Shown here: positions 36,348 to 45,493 of the stretch, in pieces
How the letters are laid out: the number at the start of each line of letters is the position of its first letter
Position numbering within the stretch: position 1 is the stretch's first letter
Assembly (NCBI RefSeq): GCF_046844695.1
Contig: NZ_CP177354.1
Coordinates: forward strand, 1 to 64,000
Direction of reading: 5' to 3'
Source of the DNA: Pokkaliibacter plantistimulans
GTDB taxonomy: Bacteria > Pseudomonadota > Gammaproteobacteria > Pseudomonadales > Balneatricaceae
DNA: 64,000 nt
Position numbers and translations under genes: made by a program
Notes under the pieces: generated by a model
Seen by the model: the letters and a program-made list of their open reading frames with translations, nothing else
Told to the model about the DNA's origin: nothing
Database searches by the model: none

Positions 36348-37531
36348 GCCTGATGGCCACCACCCGCACTAGCCCGATTCATCACCGTGAGGCGGACGTC
36401 ATCATCGTCGGCGGCGGCTTTATGGGCGCCGCCTCGGCCTTCTTCCTGCGCCAGCGCGGCCTGTCGGTGATCCTGCTGGAGCGCGACATGATCGGCCAGT
36501 ACGCCAGTGGCGTGAACTTCGGCAATGTCCGCCGTCAGGGTCGCTATCTGTGCCAGCTGGATCTGGCCAATCGCTCCCGCGCCCTGTGGAGCCGACTGCC
36601 GGAACTGATTGATGACGATCTGGAATTTCTGCCCAGCGGCCATATGCGAGTGTGCTATCAGCAGGCGCAGATTGCCGAGCTGGAAGCCTATGCCGCGGCA
36701 CCGGAAGCCCGCGAACTGGAGCTGCAGGTGCTGAGCGGCAAGGCGCTGCGCGAGCGCTTTCCCTATCTCGGCGCCGACGTCGTCGGTGGCTCCTATGCCC
36801 CGCACGATGGCCATGCCAACCCGCGGCTGGCCGCTCCCGCTTTTGCCCGTGCCGCCCGCCGTGCCGGGGCCGACGTGCTGGAAGGGGTAGAAGTCAGTCA
36901 GGTGGAGAAAACCGGCAGCGGCTTCCGGGTGCAGACCGAAGGTCAGGGTGAGTTCCGCTCCGCACAGCTGCTGATCACCGCCGGTGCCTGGGGCGACAGG
37001 CTTTCCGCCCAGTTCGGTGAGCCCGTACCGCTGGTGCCCCGCGGGCCGCAGATGAGCGTGACCGAGCCGCTGCCCTACCGGCTGAAGACGGTCATCGGTG
37101 TGTACACCCAGCTGGAAGAGGAAGTGGTGTATTTCCGCCAGATTCCCCGCGGCAACATCATCATCGGCGGCTGTCACCGCGCCACGCCGGACATGGTCAG
37201 CCGTCGGGTCAGTTTCGAGCCGCAGGCCATGGTGCTGCAAATGCAGCAGATGCGCCGGGTGATCCCGCAGCTAGGCAATATCAACATCATCCGCAGCTGG
37301 TCAGGGATCGAAAGCTACCTGCCCGACTCCCTGCCGGTGATGGGCCCAAGCTCGCAGGTAGAAGGCCTGTATTACGCCTTCGGCTTCTGCGGCGCCGGTT
37401 TCCAGCTCGGCCCGGGCGTGGGTGAAGTGATGGCCGAACTGCTCAGTACCGGCCAGACCTCCACCCATATCGACTCCTTCCATATCCGCCGCTTTGCCGC
37501 TGCGGAACAGCGCGAGCGTGTAGCTGTATGA
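36344..37531 (+). CDS. FAD-dependent catalytic subunit B (DAO family, OoxB/HcnC-like)
   Basis: A 395-residue D-amino-acid-oxidase-fold protein, the likely catalytic subunit that oxidises the C-N bond of the substrate. FAD motif DVIIVGGGFMGAASAFFLRQ (about residues 18-37), GVNFGNVRRQGR, and a C-terminal block GLYYAFGFCGAGFQLGPGVG. It is tied to both neighbours by ATGA overlaps, giving a strict order of small 2Fe-2S, subunit A, subunit B and deacylase. Sarcosine oxidase, opine oxidase and hydroxyproline dehydrogenase subunits cannot be separated by eye. Confidence 0.88.
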   Translation: MSLMATTRTSPIHHREADVIIVGGGFMGAASAFFLRQRGLSVILLERDMIGQYASGVNFGNVRRQGRYLCQLDLANRSRALWSRLPELIDDDLEFLPSGHMRVCYQQAQIAELEAYAAAPEARELELQVLSGKALRERFPYLGADVVGGSYAPHDGHANPRLAAPAFARAARRAGADVLEGVEVSQVEKTGSGFRVQTEGQGEFRSAQLLITAGAWGDRLSAQFGEPVPLVPRGPQMSVTEPLPYRLKTVIGVYTQLEEEVVYFRQIPRGNIIIGGCHRATPDMVSRRVSFEPQAMVLQMQQMRRVIPQLGNINIIRSWSGIESYLPDSLPVMGPSSQVEGLYYAFGFCGAGFQLGPGVGEVMAELLSTGQTSTHIDSFHIRRFAAAEQRERVAV

Positions 37532-38682
37532 CCCCTGTAGACATTCTCAGCCGCCTGATCGGCTTCAATACCGTCTCCGCCGACTCCAATCTGGCGCTGA
37601 TCCACTATGTGCGCGAGCTGCTGGCCAGCCGTGGCATCGCCAGCACTCTGGTGCACGACGACAGCGGCCAGAAGGCCAATCTGTTTGCCAGCATCGGCCC
37701 CAGTGGCGTGCCCGGGATCCTGCTGTCGGGGCACACCGATGTGGTGCCTGCCGCCGGACAGGCCTGGAGTGTCGAGCCCTTCACCGCCACCCTCAGGGAA
37801 GGCCGGGTCTATGGGCGCGGCAGCTGTGACATGAAGGGTTTTATTGCGGTCGCTATCGCGGTGATGCTGGAAGCAGCTGACCAACCGCTGCAGCGGCCGG
37901 TGCATCTGGCGCTGTCTTACGATGAAGAAATTGGCTGCGTCGGCGTGCGGCGGCTGCTGGATATTCTCGATCAGCCCAGCCTCAAACCCTTCCTCTGCCT
38001 GATTGGCGAGCCGACCAATATGCAGTTCGCCGTTGGCCACAAAGGCAAGGCCTCCTATCAGGTCTGCTGCCACGGGCAGGAAGCCCATTCCTCGCTGGCA
38101 CCGTTGTCGGTCAATGCCATCCATCTGGCCAGCGACTTTGTCGGTGCCCTGCGCCAGACCCAGCAGCAACTGCGCAGCAGTGGCAGGCAGGACGATGCCT
38201 ACGATGTGCCCTACAGCACCGTGCATGTCGGCACCATCGACGGCGGCAAGGCACTGAATATCGTGCCCAATCGCTGCGAGATGGAATTCGAGATTCGCCA
38301 CCTGCCGGGCGACGACGTCGACACCCTGCTGGAGCAGTTGCAGCAGCAGGCCGAGCAGATCGTCGCCCGTGCCCTGACGGACTGCCCGAACAGCAAGGCG
38401 GCTATCGACATCCAGCTGCTCAATGCCTATCCGGGGCTGGATACCCATCCCAGTGTCGAGGCTGTGCGCTTTCTGGCCGGGCTGGCCAAACCAGACACTC
38501 AGCAGCTGAAGGTGGCCTTTGGCACCGAAGGCGGGCTGTTTGCCGAGCACTTCGATGTGCCGGTGGTGGTGTGCGGCCCCGGCTCCATCGAACAGGCCCA
38601 CAAGCCCGATGAGTATGTCGAGCTGACGCAGCTGGAAGCCTGTCAGGCCCTGCTGCGCGCTGTGGTCGCCAGCATCAGCTGA
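37528..38682 (+). CDS. ArgE-like N-acyl amino acid deacylase (M20 family)
   Basis: A 384-residue zinc hydrolase of the acetylornithine deacetylase/succinyl-diaminopimelate desuccinylase family. Metal and active-site blocks: LLSGHTDVVPAAG, YGRGSCDMKGFIAVAIA, SYDEEIGCVGVRRLL, and the dimerisation domain with GKASYQVCCHGQEAHSS. Because it is embedded by ATGA overlap in a catabolic operon, removal of an acyl group from the imported compound is more likely than arginine synthesis; this is inference. A hairpin follows its stop codon. Confidence 0.88.
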   Translation: MTPVDILSRLIGFNTVSADSNLALIHYVRELLASRGIASTLVHDDSGQKANLFASIGPSGVPGILLSGHTDVVPAAGQAWSVEPFTATLREGRVYGRGSCDMKGFIAVAIAVMLEAADQPLQRPVHLALSYDEEIGCVGVRRLLDILDQPSLKPFLCLIGEPTNMQFAVGHKGKASYQVCCHGQEAHSSLAPLSVNAIHLASDFVGALRQTQQQLRSSGRQDDAYDVPYSTVHVGTIDGGKALNIVPNRCEMEFEIRHLPGDDVDTLLEQLQQQAEQIVARALTDCPNSKAAIDIQLLNAYPGLDTHPSVEAVRFLAGLAKPDTQQLKVAFGTEGGLFAEHFDVPVVVCGPGSIEQAHKPDEYVELTQLEACQALLRAVVASIS

Positions 38683-38756
38683 TCCACGCGCCAACAGCGC
38701 AGACTCATTCCCGGAACCGGCCCACGCGCTCACGCAGCAGGTTCTTATCATTCTCC

Positions 38757-38803
38757 TTGCGCCCTGTATCCGGGGCGCAACAGGCAACTTTTTGCGCAAA
38801 AAA
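38757..38803 (+). terminator. hairpin after the deacylase gene
   Basis: TTGCGCCC (38757-38764) pairs with GGGCGCAA (38773-38780), and a second palindrome, TTTTTGCGCAAAAA, lies just after (from about 38790). It may end or attenuate the operon ahead of the semialdehyde dehydrogenase gene. Confidence 0.5.
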
Positions 38804-38820
38804 GCGCTGAGGAGTGCAAC

Positions 38821-40296
38821 ATGGCTTTTCTTTGCTCCACCCTGCAGGCCCAGCTCAATGACCCCAGCCTGCTGGTCAACCGAGCCTACATCAACGGCGA
38901 ATGGGTCGAGGCCGACAACGGCGCCACGCTGGAGGTGATCAACCCCGCCGATGGCCAGTGCATTGCCACCATCCCCAATCTCGGTGCGGAAGAAACCCGC
39001 CGCGCCATTGCCGCCGCCGACGCCAGCTGGGCCACATGGAAGGCCAAACCGGCGGCCGAACGGGCAGGCTATCTGGAGCGCTGGTATCAGGCCATGCTGG
39101 ATAACGTCGATGATCTGGCGCTGATCATGACCAGCGAACAGGGCAAACCCTACGCCGAAGCGCAGGGTGAAATCCGCTACGGCGCCAGCTTCGTCAAATG
39201 GTTCGCCGAAGAAGCGCGCCGCAGTTACGGCGAGACTATCCCCTGCCCCAGCAATGACCGCCGCTTGCTGACTCTGAAACAACCGGTGGGGGTCTGCGCC
39301 GCCATCACCCCGTGGAACTTCCCCAATGCCATGATCACCCGCAAATGCGCACCGGCACTGGCCGCGGGCTGCCCGATCATCGTCAAACCAGCCGACCTGA
39401 CGCCGCTGTCAGCACTGGCACTGGCAGTGCTGGCCGAGCGCGTCGGCATTCCTGCCGGGGTGTTCAGCGTGGTTACCGGCCAGCCTGCGGCCATCGGTCA
39501 GGAGCTGACCGGCAACGGCACCGTGCGCAAGATCACCTTTACCGGCTCGACCGCCGTCGGCCGCCTGCTCATGGAAGAGAGCGCTGCCCATATCAAGCGC
39601 ATGAGTCTGGAGCTGGGCGGCAACGCGCCCTTTATCGTGTTTGATGATGCCGATCTGGAACAGGCGGTGGCCGGGGTGATGCTGAGCAAGTTCCGCAATG
39701 CCGGTCAGACCTGCGTCTGCGCCAACCGCATTCTGGTGCAGGAAGGTATCTACGACCGCTTCGCCGCGCGGCTGGTGGAAGAAGTGCGCAAGCTCAAAGT
39801 CGGCCACGGTATGGAACCGGGGGTAACCATTGGCCCGCTGATCAACGCGGCGGCGGTAAGTAAGGTCAAACGCCATATTGAGGATGCCCTGAGTCAGGGC
39901 GCGACCCTGCTGACCGGCGCAATTCCCGACGGCGACAGCCTGTACGTGACGCCCACGGTGCTGGGCGGATGCCACACTGAGATGCAGCTGGCGCAGGAAG
40001 AAACCTTCGGCCCGGTCGCGCCACTGCTGCGCTTCAGTACCGAAGAGCAAGCACTGGCCATCGCCAACGCCACGCCTTTCGGCCTCGGTGCTTACTACTT
40101 CACCCAGAATATGAGCCGTTCATGGCGGGTGGGCGAAGCGCTGGAATTCGGCATGGTCGGCCTCAACACCGGCATCATTTCCATGGATGTGGCGCCGTTC
40201 GGCGGCATCAAGCAGTCAGGGCTGGGCCGCGAAGGCTCGAAGTACGGTCTGGATGAGTATCTGGAAGTGAAGGCCCTGCATATCGGCGGGCTGTAA
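38821..40296 (+). CDS. gabD: NAD(P)-dependent succinate-semialdehyde dehydrogenase
   Basis: A 491-residue ALDH-superfamily enzyme close to GabD, which oxidises succinic semialdehyde to succinate. It has VCAAITPWNFPNAMITRK, ITFTGSTAVGRLL, MSLELGGNAPFIVFDDADL (base Glu), FRNAGQTCVCANR (nucleophile Cys) and ETFGPVAPLLRF, plus the C-terminal PFGGIKQSGLGREGSKYGLDEYLE split typical of GabD. TGAGGAG precedes the ATG. With the GABA-type aminotransferase at 43222 it forms the classic two-step GABA route, though other genes sit between. Confidence 0.93.
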   Translation: MAFLCSTLQAQLNDPSLLVNRAYINGEWVEADNGATLEVINPADGQCIATIPNLGAEETRRAIAAADASWATWKAKPAAERAGYLERWYQAMLDNVDDLALIMTSEQGKPYAEAQGEIRYGASFVKWFAEEARRSYGETIPCPSNDRRLLTLKQPVGVCAAITPWNFPNAMITRKCAPALAAGCPIIVKPADLTPLSALALAVLAERVGIPAGVFSVVTGQPAAIGQELTGNGTVRKITFTGSTAVGRLLMEESAAHIKRMSLELGGNAPFIVFDDADLEQAVAGVMLSKFRNAGQTCVCANRILVQEGIYDRFAARLVEEVRKLKVGHGMEPGVTIGPLINAAAVSKVKRHIEDALSQGATLLTGAIPDGDSLYVTPTVLGGCHTEMQLAQEETFGPVAPLLRFSTEEQALAIANATPFGLGAYYFTQNMSRSWRVGEALEFGMVGLNTGIISMDVAPFGGIKQSGLGREGSKYGLDEYLEVKALHIGGL

Positions 40297-40314
40297 GCGA
40301 CGTTTTTAAATGCA

Positions 40315-40340
40315 GGCAAACCGCAGGGAGGGGGTTTGCC
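40315..40340. terminator. hairpin between convergent genes
   Basis: GGCAAACC (40315-40322) pairs with GGTTTGCC (40333-40340) in the 79-bp gap between gabD and the convergent nuclease-like gene. There is no U tract, so termination is only likely. Confidence 0.45.
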
Positions 40341-40375
40341 CTGATTAGCTCATGAATAAGCAACCGGTCTGCTGC

Positions 40376-40930
40376 CTAGGCGTGCTGCTCACTGATTCGA
40401 GTCACCGGGCAGTTACTAAACACCCGGTTCCACAGAGCGACATTGGCACATACCACATCAAAGCGTTTCCTCCAGCCTCGGTGTTTTGGCCCTGCCAGCC
40501 ACTGCTGCTTTCTCAGACGATCAGCCAGCCCCTGAAACTGCGCAGGTTCCAGCTCAGTCAGCCCGATCAGGGTGATATAGCACAAAGGCTTGTCGAGAAT
40601 ACCGACATCCATTCCTAAATAGATCAGTGAATCGCGTAATTTGGGAAAGAGGTGTTGCGTGATCAGTGTTTCACCTTGCAGTGCAGAGACAAACTCGTCG
40701 CGATTGCGCTGTTGGTGGGCAGGCGGAATAGTGCCATCTTCAGGATCTTTCACCTCTACCAGCCACAAGGATTCTGGCCATTCAATAACGAAATCCACTG
40801 ACTTCAGTAAGTGACTCAATCCATGGCCATCGTGGCCACCGGCATCGAGCTTGATAACCTTGCTGGCTGCTGAGAAATCAAAATACAGGTCTTTTTCCAC
40901 CCAGTCAGGATTGTCATCCCATGCACTCAC
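40376..40930 (-). CDS. PD-(D/E)xK nuclease-like protein of an ATPase pair
   Basis: A 184-residue protein, family not recognised. Near the N-terminus it has Asp46 in VDFVIEW and Glu59-x-Lys61 in LWLVEVKDPE, the D-(x)n-ExK layout of PD-(D/E)xK nucleases on the expected hydrophobic strands. It starts with GTG, overlapping the ATPase stop (GTGA), with GGAGG inside the ATPase tail; the two are made together. An ATPase coupled to a nuclease-like protein is common in phage defence, but no known system matches by eye. Confidence 0.6.
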   Translation of the reverse strand: MSAWDDNPDWVEKDLYFDFSAASKVIKLDAGGHDGHGLSHLLKSVDFVIEWPESLWLVEVKDPEDGTIPPAHQQRNRDEFVSALQGETLITQHLFPKLRDSLIYLGMDVGILDKPLCYITLIGLTELEPAQFQGLADRLRKQQWLAGPKHRGWRKRFDVVCANVALWNRVFSNCPVTRISEQHA

Positions 40931-41931
40931 TTAGCACCTCCCAGTGCCTGTAGAACCTCCAGGTCATACAGCCGGAGATATTCGTCCGCGATTTTATTTG
41001 GAGTGATGTCTTTGTAATGAGAGAACGCATGGCACACCACGCCATCTTCTTTGGTGTTCTCCAGCGCGAAATAATTCACCTGCACTTTACTGGCCCGGGC
41101 AAATTCCAGCTCTTTCAGGAAGGCATAATTGTGGGTTGCCAAGAATACCTGCACGCCTCGCTCGGCCAGCATAATCAGAATACTGGCGATGTTTTGCATC
41201 AAGGCTGGGTTTAGATTCGCCTCAGGTTCATCCCAAAACAGGGTGTTGTTGGTGAACAGCGAGCCGTTATGAATCAATTGCCAAATCAGCGCCAGTTTGC
41301 GATGACCTTCGGCGACCAGCGACATCTCTAGTTTTGAGCTGCCCGCCACGAGCTGAAACTCTTCGCCACTCAGACTGACCTTGCCACCGACCGTTTTACG
41401 AATCAGCTCAAGCAGCGGCTTTTCATCGTGCAAGGGAGAACCTTTGCGTGCCGGCAAGTAGGCTTGCTTGATGATGTCGTAATAAATCTCTTCAAAGTTC
41501 AGCTCATACTTGTCGTAAAGGGAGATAAAACCCGGCGCAAAGGAAAGTACCTCCTTCACGGGTATATAGACGGGCTCACTCGACCCTTGCAGCGCCCCGC
41601 TTAACCGGAAGCCACCGTGACGTGTACTATCAAACGTCAGCTCAAGCTGCCCGGCCTCCTTCTCCTGAAGTACCACTCTGGCGCTATTGGAGCCTTTTTT
41701 GCGATTAATCAGCCGGGATACTTTCCCTTCTGAAGGACGAAAGACGGTCACCAGCTTCTGCTTCAGGGTATCGCCGCTTTTACCCTGCTGCTGAAGGCAA
41801 TAAAGCAGCTTCATGACATGAGTTTTGCCTGTGCCATTCTCTCCAACAAAGACATTGATTGCCGGTGAAAACTCAAAGCGAGCGGCTTTGAATGCACCAA
41901 AATTTTCTATATCCAGTTGGCTTAACATCAC
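40927..41931 (-). CDS. AAA/OLD-type ABC ATPase
   Basis: A 334-residue SMC/RecF-like ATPase (AAA_15/AAA_21 type). Walker A is VFVGENGTGKTHVMKLL (about residues 28-44), Walker B with the D-loop is TLFWDEPEANLNP, and the switch His lies in VFLATHNYAFLKEL. LVAEGHRKLALIWQL may be the signature helix. No TOPRIM domain is present, so it is not a full OLD nuclease. It overlaps a nuclease-like gene downstream. It stands between two plus-strand metabolic genes on the opposite strand, as inserted cargo would. Anti-phage defence is inferred. Confidence 0.82.
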   Translation of the reverse strand: MMLSQLDIENFGAFKAARFEFSPAINVFVGENGTGKTHVMKLLYCLQQQGKSGDTLKQKLVTVFRPSEGKVSRLINRKKGSNSARVVLQEKEAGQLELTFDSTRHGGFRLSGALQGSSEPVYIPVKEVLSFAPGFISLYDKYELNFEEIYYDIIKQAYLPARKGSPLHDEKPLLELIRKTVGGKVSLSGEEFQLVAGSSKLEMSLVAEGHRKLALIWQLIHNGSLFTNNTLFWDEPEANLNPALMQNIASILIMLAERGVQVFLATHNYAFLKELEFARASKVQVNYFALENTKEDGVVCHAFSHYKDITPNKIADEYLRLYDLEVLQALGGAK

Positions 41932-42019
41932 TTTCCTCGTATCGGCACAGGCAACCCATCCAAGGGCTCAACTTATCCAGCTTTGCATAGAGCGTCCAGT
42001 GACAGTGTAGTATCTGCCC

Positions 42020-42946
42020 TCAATACCCCTCTTCCCTATCCACAACACCCAGCATCGGTTCGCCACGCTCATAGCGGCGGATATTGGCCAGCAGCACCTC
42101 AAAGGCGCTGTCGGGTTGCGTGGCGGCGGCGATATGCGGCGTCAGCAGAATCTGTGGGTGCTGCCAGAACGGATGGTCGGCACTGGCCGGTTCCTGCTGC
42201 AGCACATCCAGCACGGCGGCGGATAGCTGGCCGCTGTTCAGGGCGGCCAGCAGGTCTGCTTCCTGCAGATGGCCACCGCGGCCCATATTGATCAGCGCGG
42301 CGCCTCTGGGCAGCTGGTCAAACAGCGACTGATTGAGGATGCCTTCGGTCGCCGGGGTCAGCGGCAGCAGGCAGATCAGAATATCGCTCTGTGCCAGAAA
42401 CTCGCCCAACTGTTCCTCACCGGCATAGCAGGTCACCCCGGCCAGCTGATGGGGGCGGCGCGACCAGGCCGACAGCGGGAAACCAAAGGGCTGCAGGGCA
42501 TTCAGCACATTCTGCCCCTGCTGGCCCAGCCCCATCACACCGATACGGCGCCGACTGGCCGGCACCAGCGGGTGCGACTGCCACACCCCCTGCTGCTGTT
42601 GCTGGCGGTAACGCAGCATATCGCGGTGCAGGCTCATCACCGCAAAGCAGGCATATTCCACCATGCCGCGGCTGATACCAGGGTCGAGCATCCGCACCAC
42701 CGGGATATGGGCAGGCACCGCAGCCATATTGAGCTGATCCACACCGGCCGAGACGGCGAACAGCACTTCCAGTTTGGGAAAGCGCTGCAGCAGGTTATCC
42801 GGCAGCTCCCACGCCACCAGATAACGGATGTCATCGCCGTGCTGGCGTTCAGGCCACTGATGAAAGGCGATCTCTGCCGCCTGCTCGGCAAACAGCTGCT
42901 GCCAGCGCTGACCGCGCTGCGGATCGGACTTGTAGAGAAGACTCAT
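42020..42946 (-). CDS. ghrA: glyoxylate/hydroxypyruvate reductase A-like
   Basis: A 308-residue D-2-hydroxyacid dehydrogenase. It carries the Rossmann block RIGVMGLGQQGQNVLNAL (about residues 136-153), the conserved Arg region INMGRGGHLQEADLLAAL and the catalytic His in DHPFWQHPQILLTPHIAAAT. E. coli GhrA has 312 residues. ATG 42946 has AGGA eight bases upstream; the open frame to 43108 is not conserved. It reduces glyoxylate or hydroxypyruvate with NADPH. It is divergent from gabT. Confidence 0.88.
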   Translation of the reverse strand: MSLLYKSDPQRGQRWQQLFAEQAAEIAFHQWPERQHGDDIRYLVAWELPDNLLQRFPKLEVLFAVSAGVDQLNMAAVPAHIPVVRMLDPGISRGMVEYACFAVMSLHRDMLRYRQQQQQGVWQSHPLVPASRRRIGVMGLGQQGQNVLNALQPFGFPLSAWSRRPHQLAGVTCYAGEEQLGEFLAQSDILICLLPLTPATEGILNQSLFDQLPRGAALINMGRGGHLQEADLLAALNSGQLSAAVLDVLQQEPASADHPFWQHPQILLTPHIAAATQPDSAFEVLLANIRRYERGEPMLGVVDREEGY

Positions 42947-43221
42947 AGAACATTCCTGAAAGCATGATCGGATGGCTTTTATCTTGCCTGCCGTGCTGCG
43001 CAGATTCTGCGGTTCTTTCCACTGCGGCCGGGCAAATTGGCCGCCCTGTACGGGGCAAAACGCAGATTCCACCAGGCCGGTACTTTGTACTGTTTGGGCC
43101 ACCAACAACAGTCAATCCTGTGGTGCGACGCGGCAAGTTTGGCGTAGGCATTTCTGCTGATCTCGTACCCTAACAGTCATCACCGTTGTTTATGCCTCAC
43201 GCATTTCACCCGGAGCACGCC

Positions 43222-44514
43222 ATGACTGCATCAACCACTCACACTGCCGCCCTGCTGGAGCAGAAAAGCCAGCATACTGCCCGCGGCGTACTGACCGCCC
43301 ACCCGCTGGCCATCGCCAGAGCACAGGGTGCCGAACTGTGGGATGCCGACGGCAACCGCTATCTGGACTTCGTCGGCGGCATTGGCGTCCTCAACGTCGG
43401 CCACAATCATCCCAAGGTCACCGCCGCGGTACAGGCACAGCTGGCCAACATTTCTCACGCCTGCTTTCAGGTGGTCGCCTATGAACCCTATATCGAAGTA
43501 TGCCGTCGCCTGAACCAGCTGGTTGGCAAGGGTGAAGCCTACAAGTCGGCGCTGTTCACCTCCGGCGCGGAAGCAGTAGAAAATGCGGTGAAGATTGCCC
43601 GCGGCTACACCAACCGCCCGGCAGTGATCTCCTTCCGCGGTGGCTTTCATGGCCGCACCCTGCTGGGCTGCAGTCTGACGGGCATGAGCCAGCCGTACAA
43701 ACAGAACTTCGGCCCGTTCGCGCCAGAAGTGTTCCACACCCCCTATCCCAACGAATACCGCGGCATGACCACGGAAAAGGCGCTGGCCGCCCTACAGGAA
43801 GTTTTCCAGACCGACGTCGCTCCTGACCGTGTGGCCGCCATTATTGTTGAACCGGTACAGGGCGATGGCGGTTTCCTGCCCGCTCCGGCACCCTTCCTGC
43901 AAGCACTGCGCAAGATCACCGAAGAGCACGGGATTGTGCTCATTGTTGATGAAATTCAGGCCGGTTTTGGCCGTACCGGCACCATGTTTGGCTTCGAGCA
44001 TGCCGGTATCCAGCCCGATCTGGTCACGGTGGCCAAGAGTCTGGCCGGCGGTCTGCCGCTGTCAGGTGTGGTCGGCAAGGCCGCCATCATGGATGCGCCC
44101 GCCCCCGGTGGTCTGGGTGGCACCTATGGCGGTAATGCGCTGGCCTGCGCCGCGGCACTGGCGGTGATGGATATCTTTGAGCAGGACAATCTGCTGCAAC
44201 AGGGCCAGCGCCTTGGCCACGGCCTGAAGGAAGGTCTGCAGAGCCTGCAGTCGCGATTTGCCCAGATCGGCGACGTCCGTGGTACCGGCTTTATGCTGGC
44301 GATGGAAATCATCAAGGCCGATGACGCCCGCAGCGCCGATGCCGATACCGCGCAGAAGATCATTGATGCCTGTCGTGAGCAGGGCCTGCTGGTGATCAAG
44401 TGCGGTGTGCAACGCAACGTGATTCGCTTCCTGGCGCCGCTGGTCACCAGTGATGACCAGCTGAACGAGGCACTGGCCATGCTGGAGCGCGCCTGCAGCA
44501 AGGTGCTGGGCTAA
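43222..44514 (+). CDS. gabT: 4-aminobutyrate (GABA-type) aminotransferase
   Basis: A 430-residue class III PLP aminotransferase. DADGNRYLDFVGGIGVLNVGH, FHGRTLLGCSLTG, IIVEPVQGDGGFLPAP, LIVDEIQAGFGRTG (cofactor Asp) and PDLVTVAKSLAGGLPLSG (Schiff-base Lys) match GabT. It transfers the amino group of GABA or 5-aminovalerate to 2-oxoglutarate, giving a semialdehyde for the enzyme at 38821. CGGAG precedes the ATG. DavT or PuuE are the alternatives. Confidence 0.92.
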   Translation: MTASTTHTAALLEQKSQHTARGVLTAHPLAIARAQGAELWDADGNRYLDFVGGIGVLNVGHNHPKVTAAVQAQLANISHACFQVVAYEPYIEVCRRLNQLVGKGEAYKSALFTSGAEAVENAVKIARGYTNRPAVISFRGGFHGRTLLGCSLTGMSQPYKQNFGPFAPEVFHTPYPNEYRGMTTEKALAALQEVFQTDVAPDRVAAIIVEPVQGDGGFLPAPAPFLQALRKITEEHGIVLIVDEIQAGFGRTGTMFGFEHAGIQPDLVTVAKSLAGGLPLSGVVGKAAIMDAPAPGGLGGTYGGNALACAAALAVMDIFEQDNLLQQGQRLGHGLKEGLQSLQSRFAQIGDVRGTGFMLAMEIIKADDARSADADTAQKIIDACREQGLLVIKCGVQRNVIRFLAPLVTSDDQLNEALAMLERACSKVLG

Positions 44515-44732
44515 GCCTGACCGGCACGAGCACGGAAATGGGCACGGCAGACTATGCCGTGCACCATTGCAGCTCATATTGTTGAACAAATAGTGCTGAA
44601 TAAAACGTCACCACTATGTCACAAGGGGGCAGCGCTCTGCCTGCCCCTGCCTTTGCAGCCATCTTTGTCGCCACCCTTTGCCATCAGGAGCAGCACCTAC
44701 CGCACCGTGACGGCATAAGTTAAGGAGCCACT

Positions 44733-45395
44733 ATGCACCTGACGGACTATCAGGCCCTGCTGATCGATTGCGATGGCGTGCTGATCGATCACGAATCGGG
44801 CATCTGGTCGGCACTGCAGCAATTCCAGCAGAATCTGCCGCACGATGCGCTCAACCGCCAGCAGCTGATGTCGGATTATCACCGCACCCTGAATGAGCTG
44901 ATGCCCCGGCTGTCAGAGCTGGGCTTCACCGGTTGCCTGTGCTTTGCCTACCGGCAGCTGATGGAGAGCCACGGCTACCAGCCCAGCTGGCGCGAGAGCC
45001 TGCGCTTTGCCCGCGCGGTGGTGAACTGGCCGTTGTTTGAGGATGCACCGGGCGCGCTTTTGTATCTGCGCAAATTCTATCGGGTGCTGGTGCGCTGTGA
45101 CCGCGAAACCGAAGACGTGCCTTCCCTGTGTGAACGTCTGGGCGTCAGTGCCAAAGAGGTGATTATCCGGGGTGAAACGCCGGAGGAAGAAAAGCGTCAG
45201 CTGGCCGAGCGCGGGGTCTATCCCGACCATCTGCTGCTGGTGACCAATGCCTGTCTGGCCGCCAAGAACAGCTACCCGGCCATCTGTCTGCTGCAGCGTC
45301 CGGGCAGCCTGATGAAGAAACAACCGAAGACCACATTGAGGATTTCCAGCCTGGCCGAGCTGGTTTTCCAGCATCAGGAGTCATTACGGCACTGA
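44733..45395 (+). CDS. HAD-superfamily hydrolase
   Basis: A 220-residue HAD protein. Motif I is LLIDCDGVLIDHESG (two Asp near residues 11 and 13), with a helical cap, LVRCDRETEDVPS as motif II-like and LLLVTNACLAAKNS toward the end. GGAG lies upstream of the ATG. It follows gabT on the same strand (218-bp gap) and precedes an Lrp-type regulator. The substrate is unknown; it could act on an intermediate of the catabolic cluster. Confidence 0.8.
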   Translation: MHLTDYQALLIDCDGVLIDHESGIWSALQQFQQNLPHDALNRQQLMSDYHRTLNELMPRLSELGFTGCLCFAYRQLMESHGYQPSWRESLRFARAVVNWPLFEDAPGALLYLRKFYRVLVRCDRETEDVPSLCERLGVSAKEVIIRGETPEEEKRQLAERGVYPDHLLLVTNACLAAKNSYPAICLLQRPGSLMKKQPKTTLRISSLAELVFQHQESLRH

Positions 45396-45493
45396 TTGTG
45401 CTTAAGCCGCTACACGCAGCAGAAAATGCTGCGCCACGTTACTTATACGCCAGACGTACGCCTTGGCGGTAACAGCAGTATGAGAGGCACGCC

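Noticed and set aside
37372..39282. 636-codon minus-strand frame
   Set aside because: It runs antisense across the oxidase subunit, deacylase and dehydrogenase genes, all of which have clear motifs.
40927..41931. Complete OLD nuclease or Gabija GajA
   Set aside because: The protein ends shortly after the ATPase core and has no TOPRIM domain, and the partner is not a helicase.
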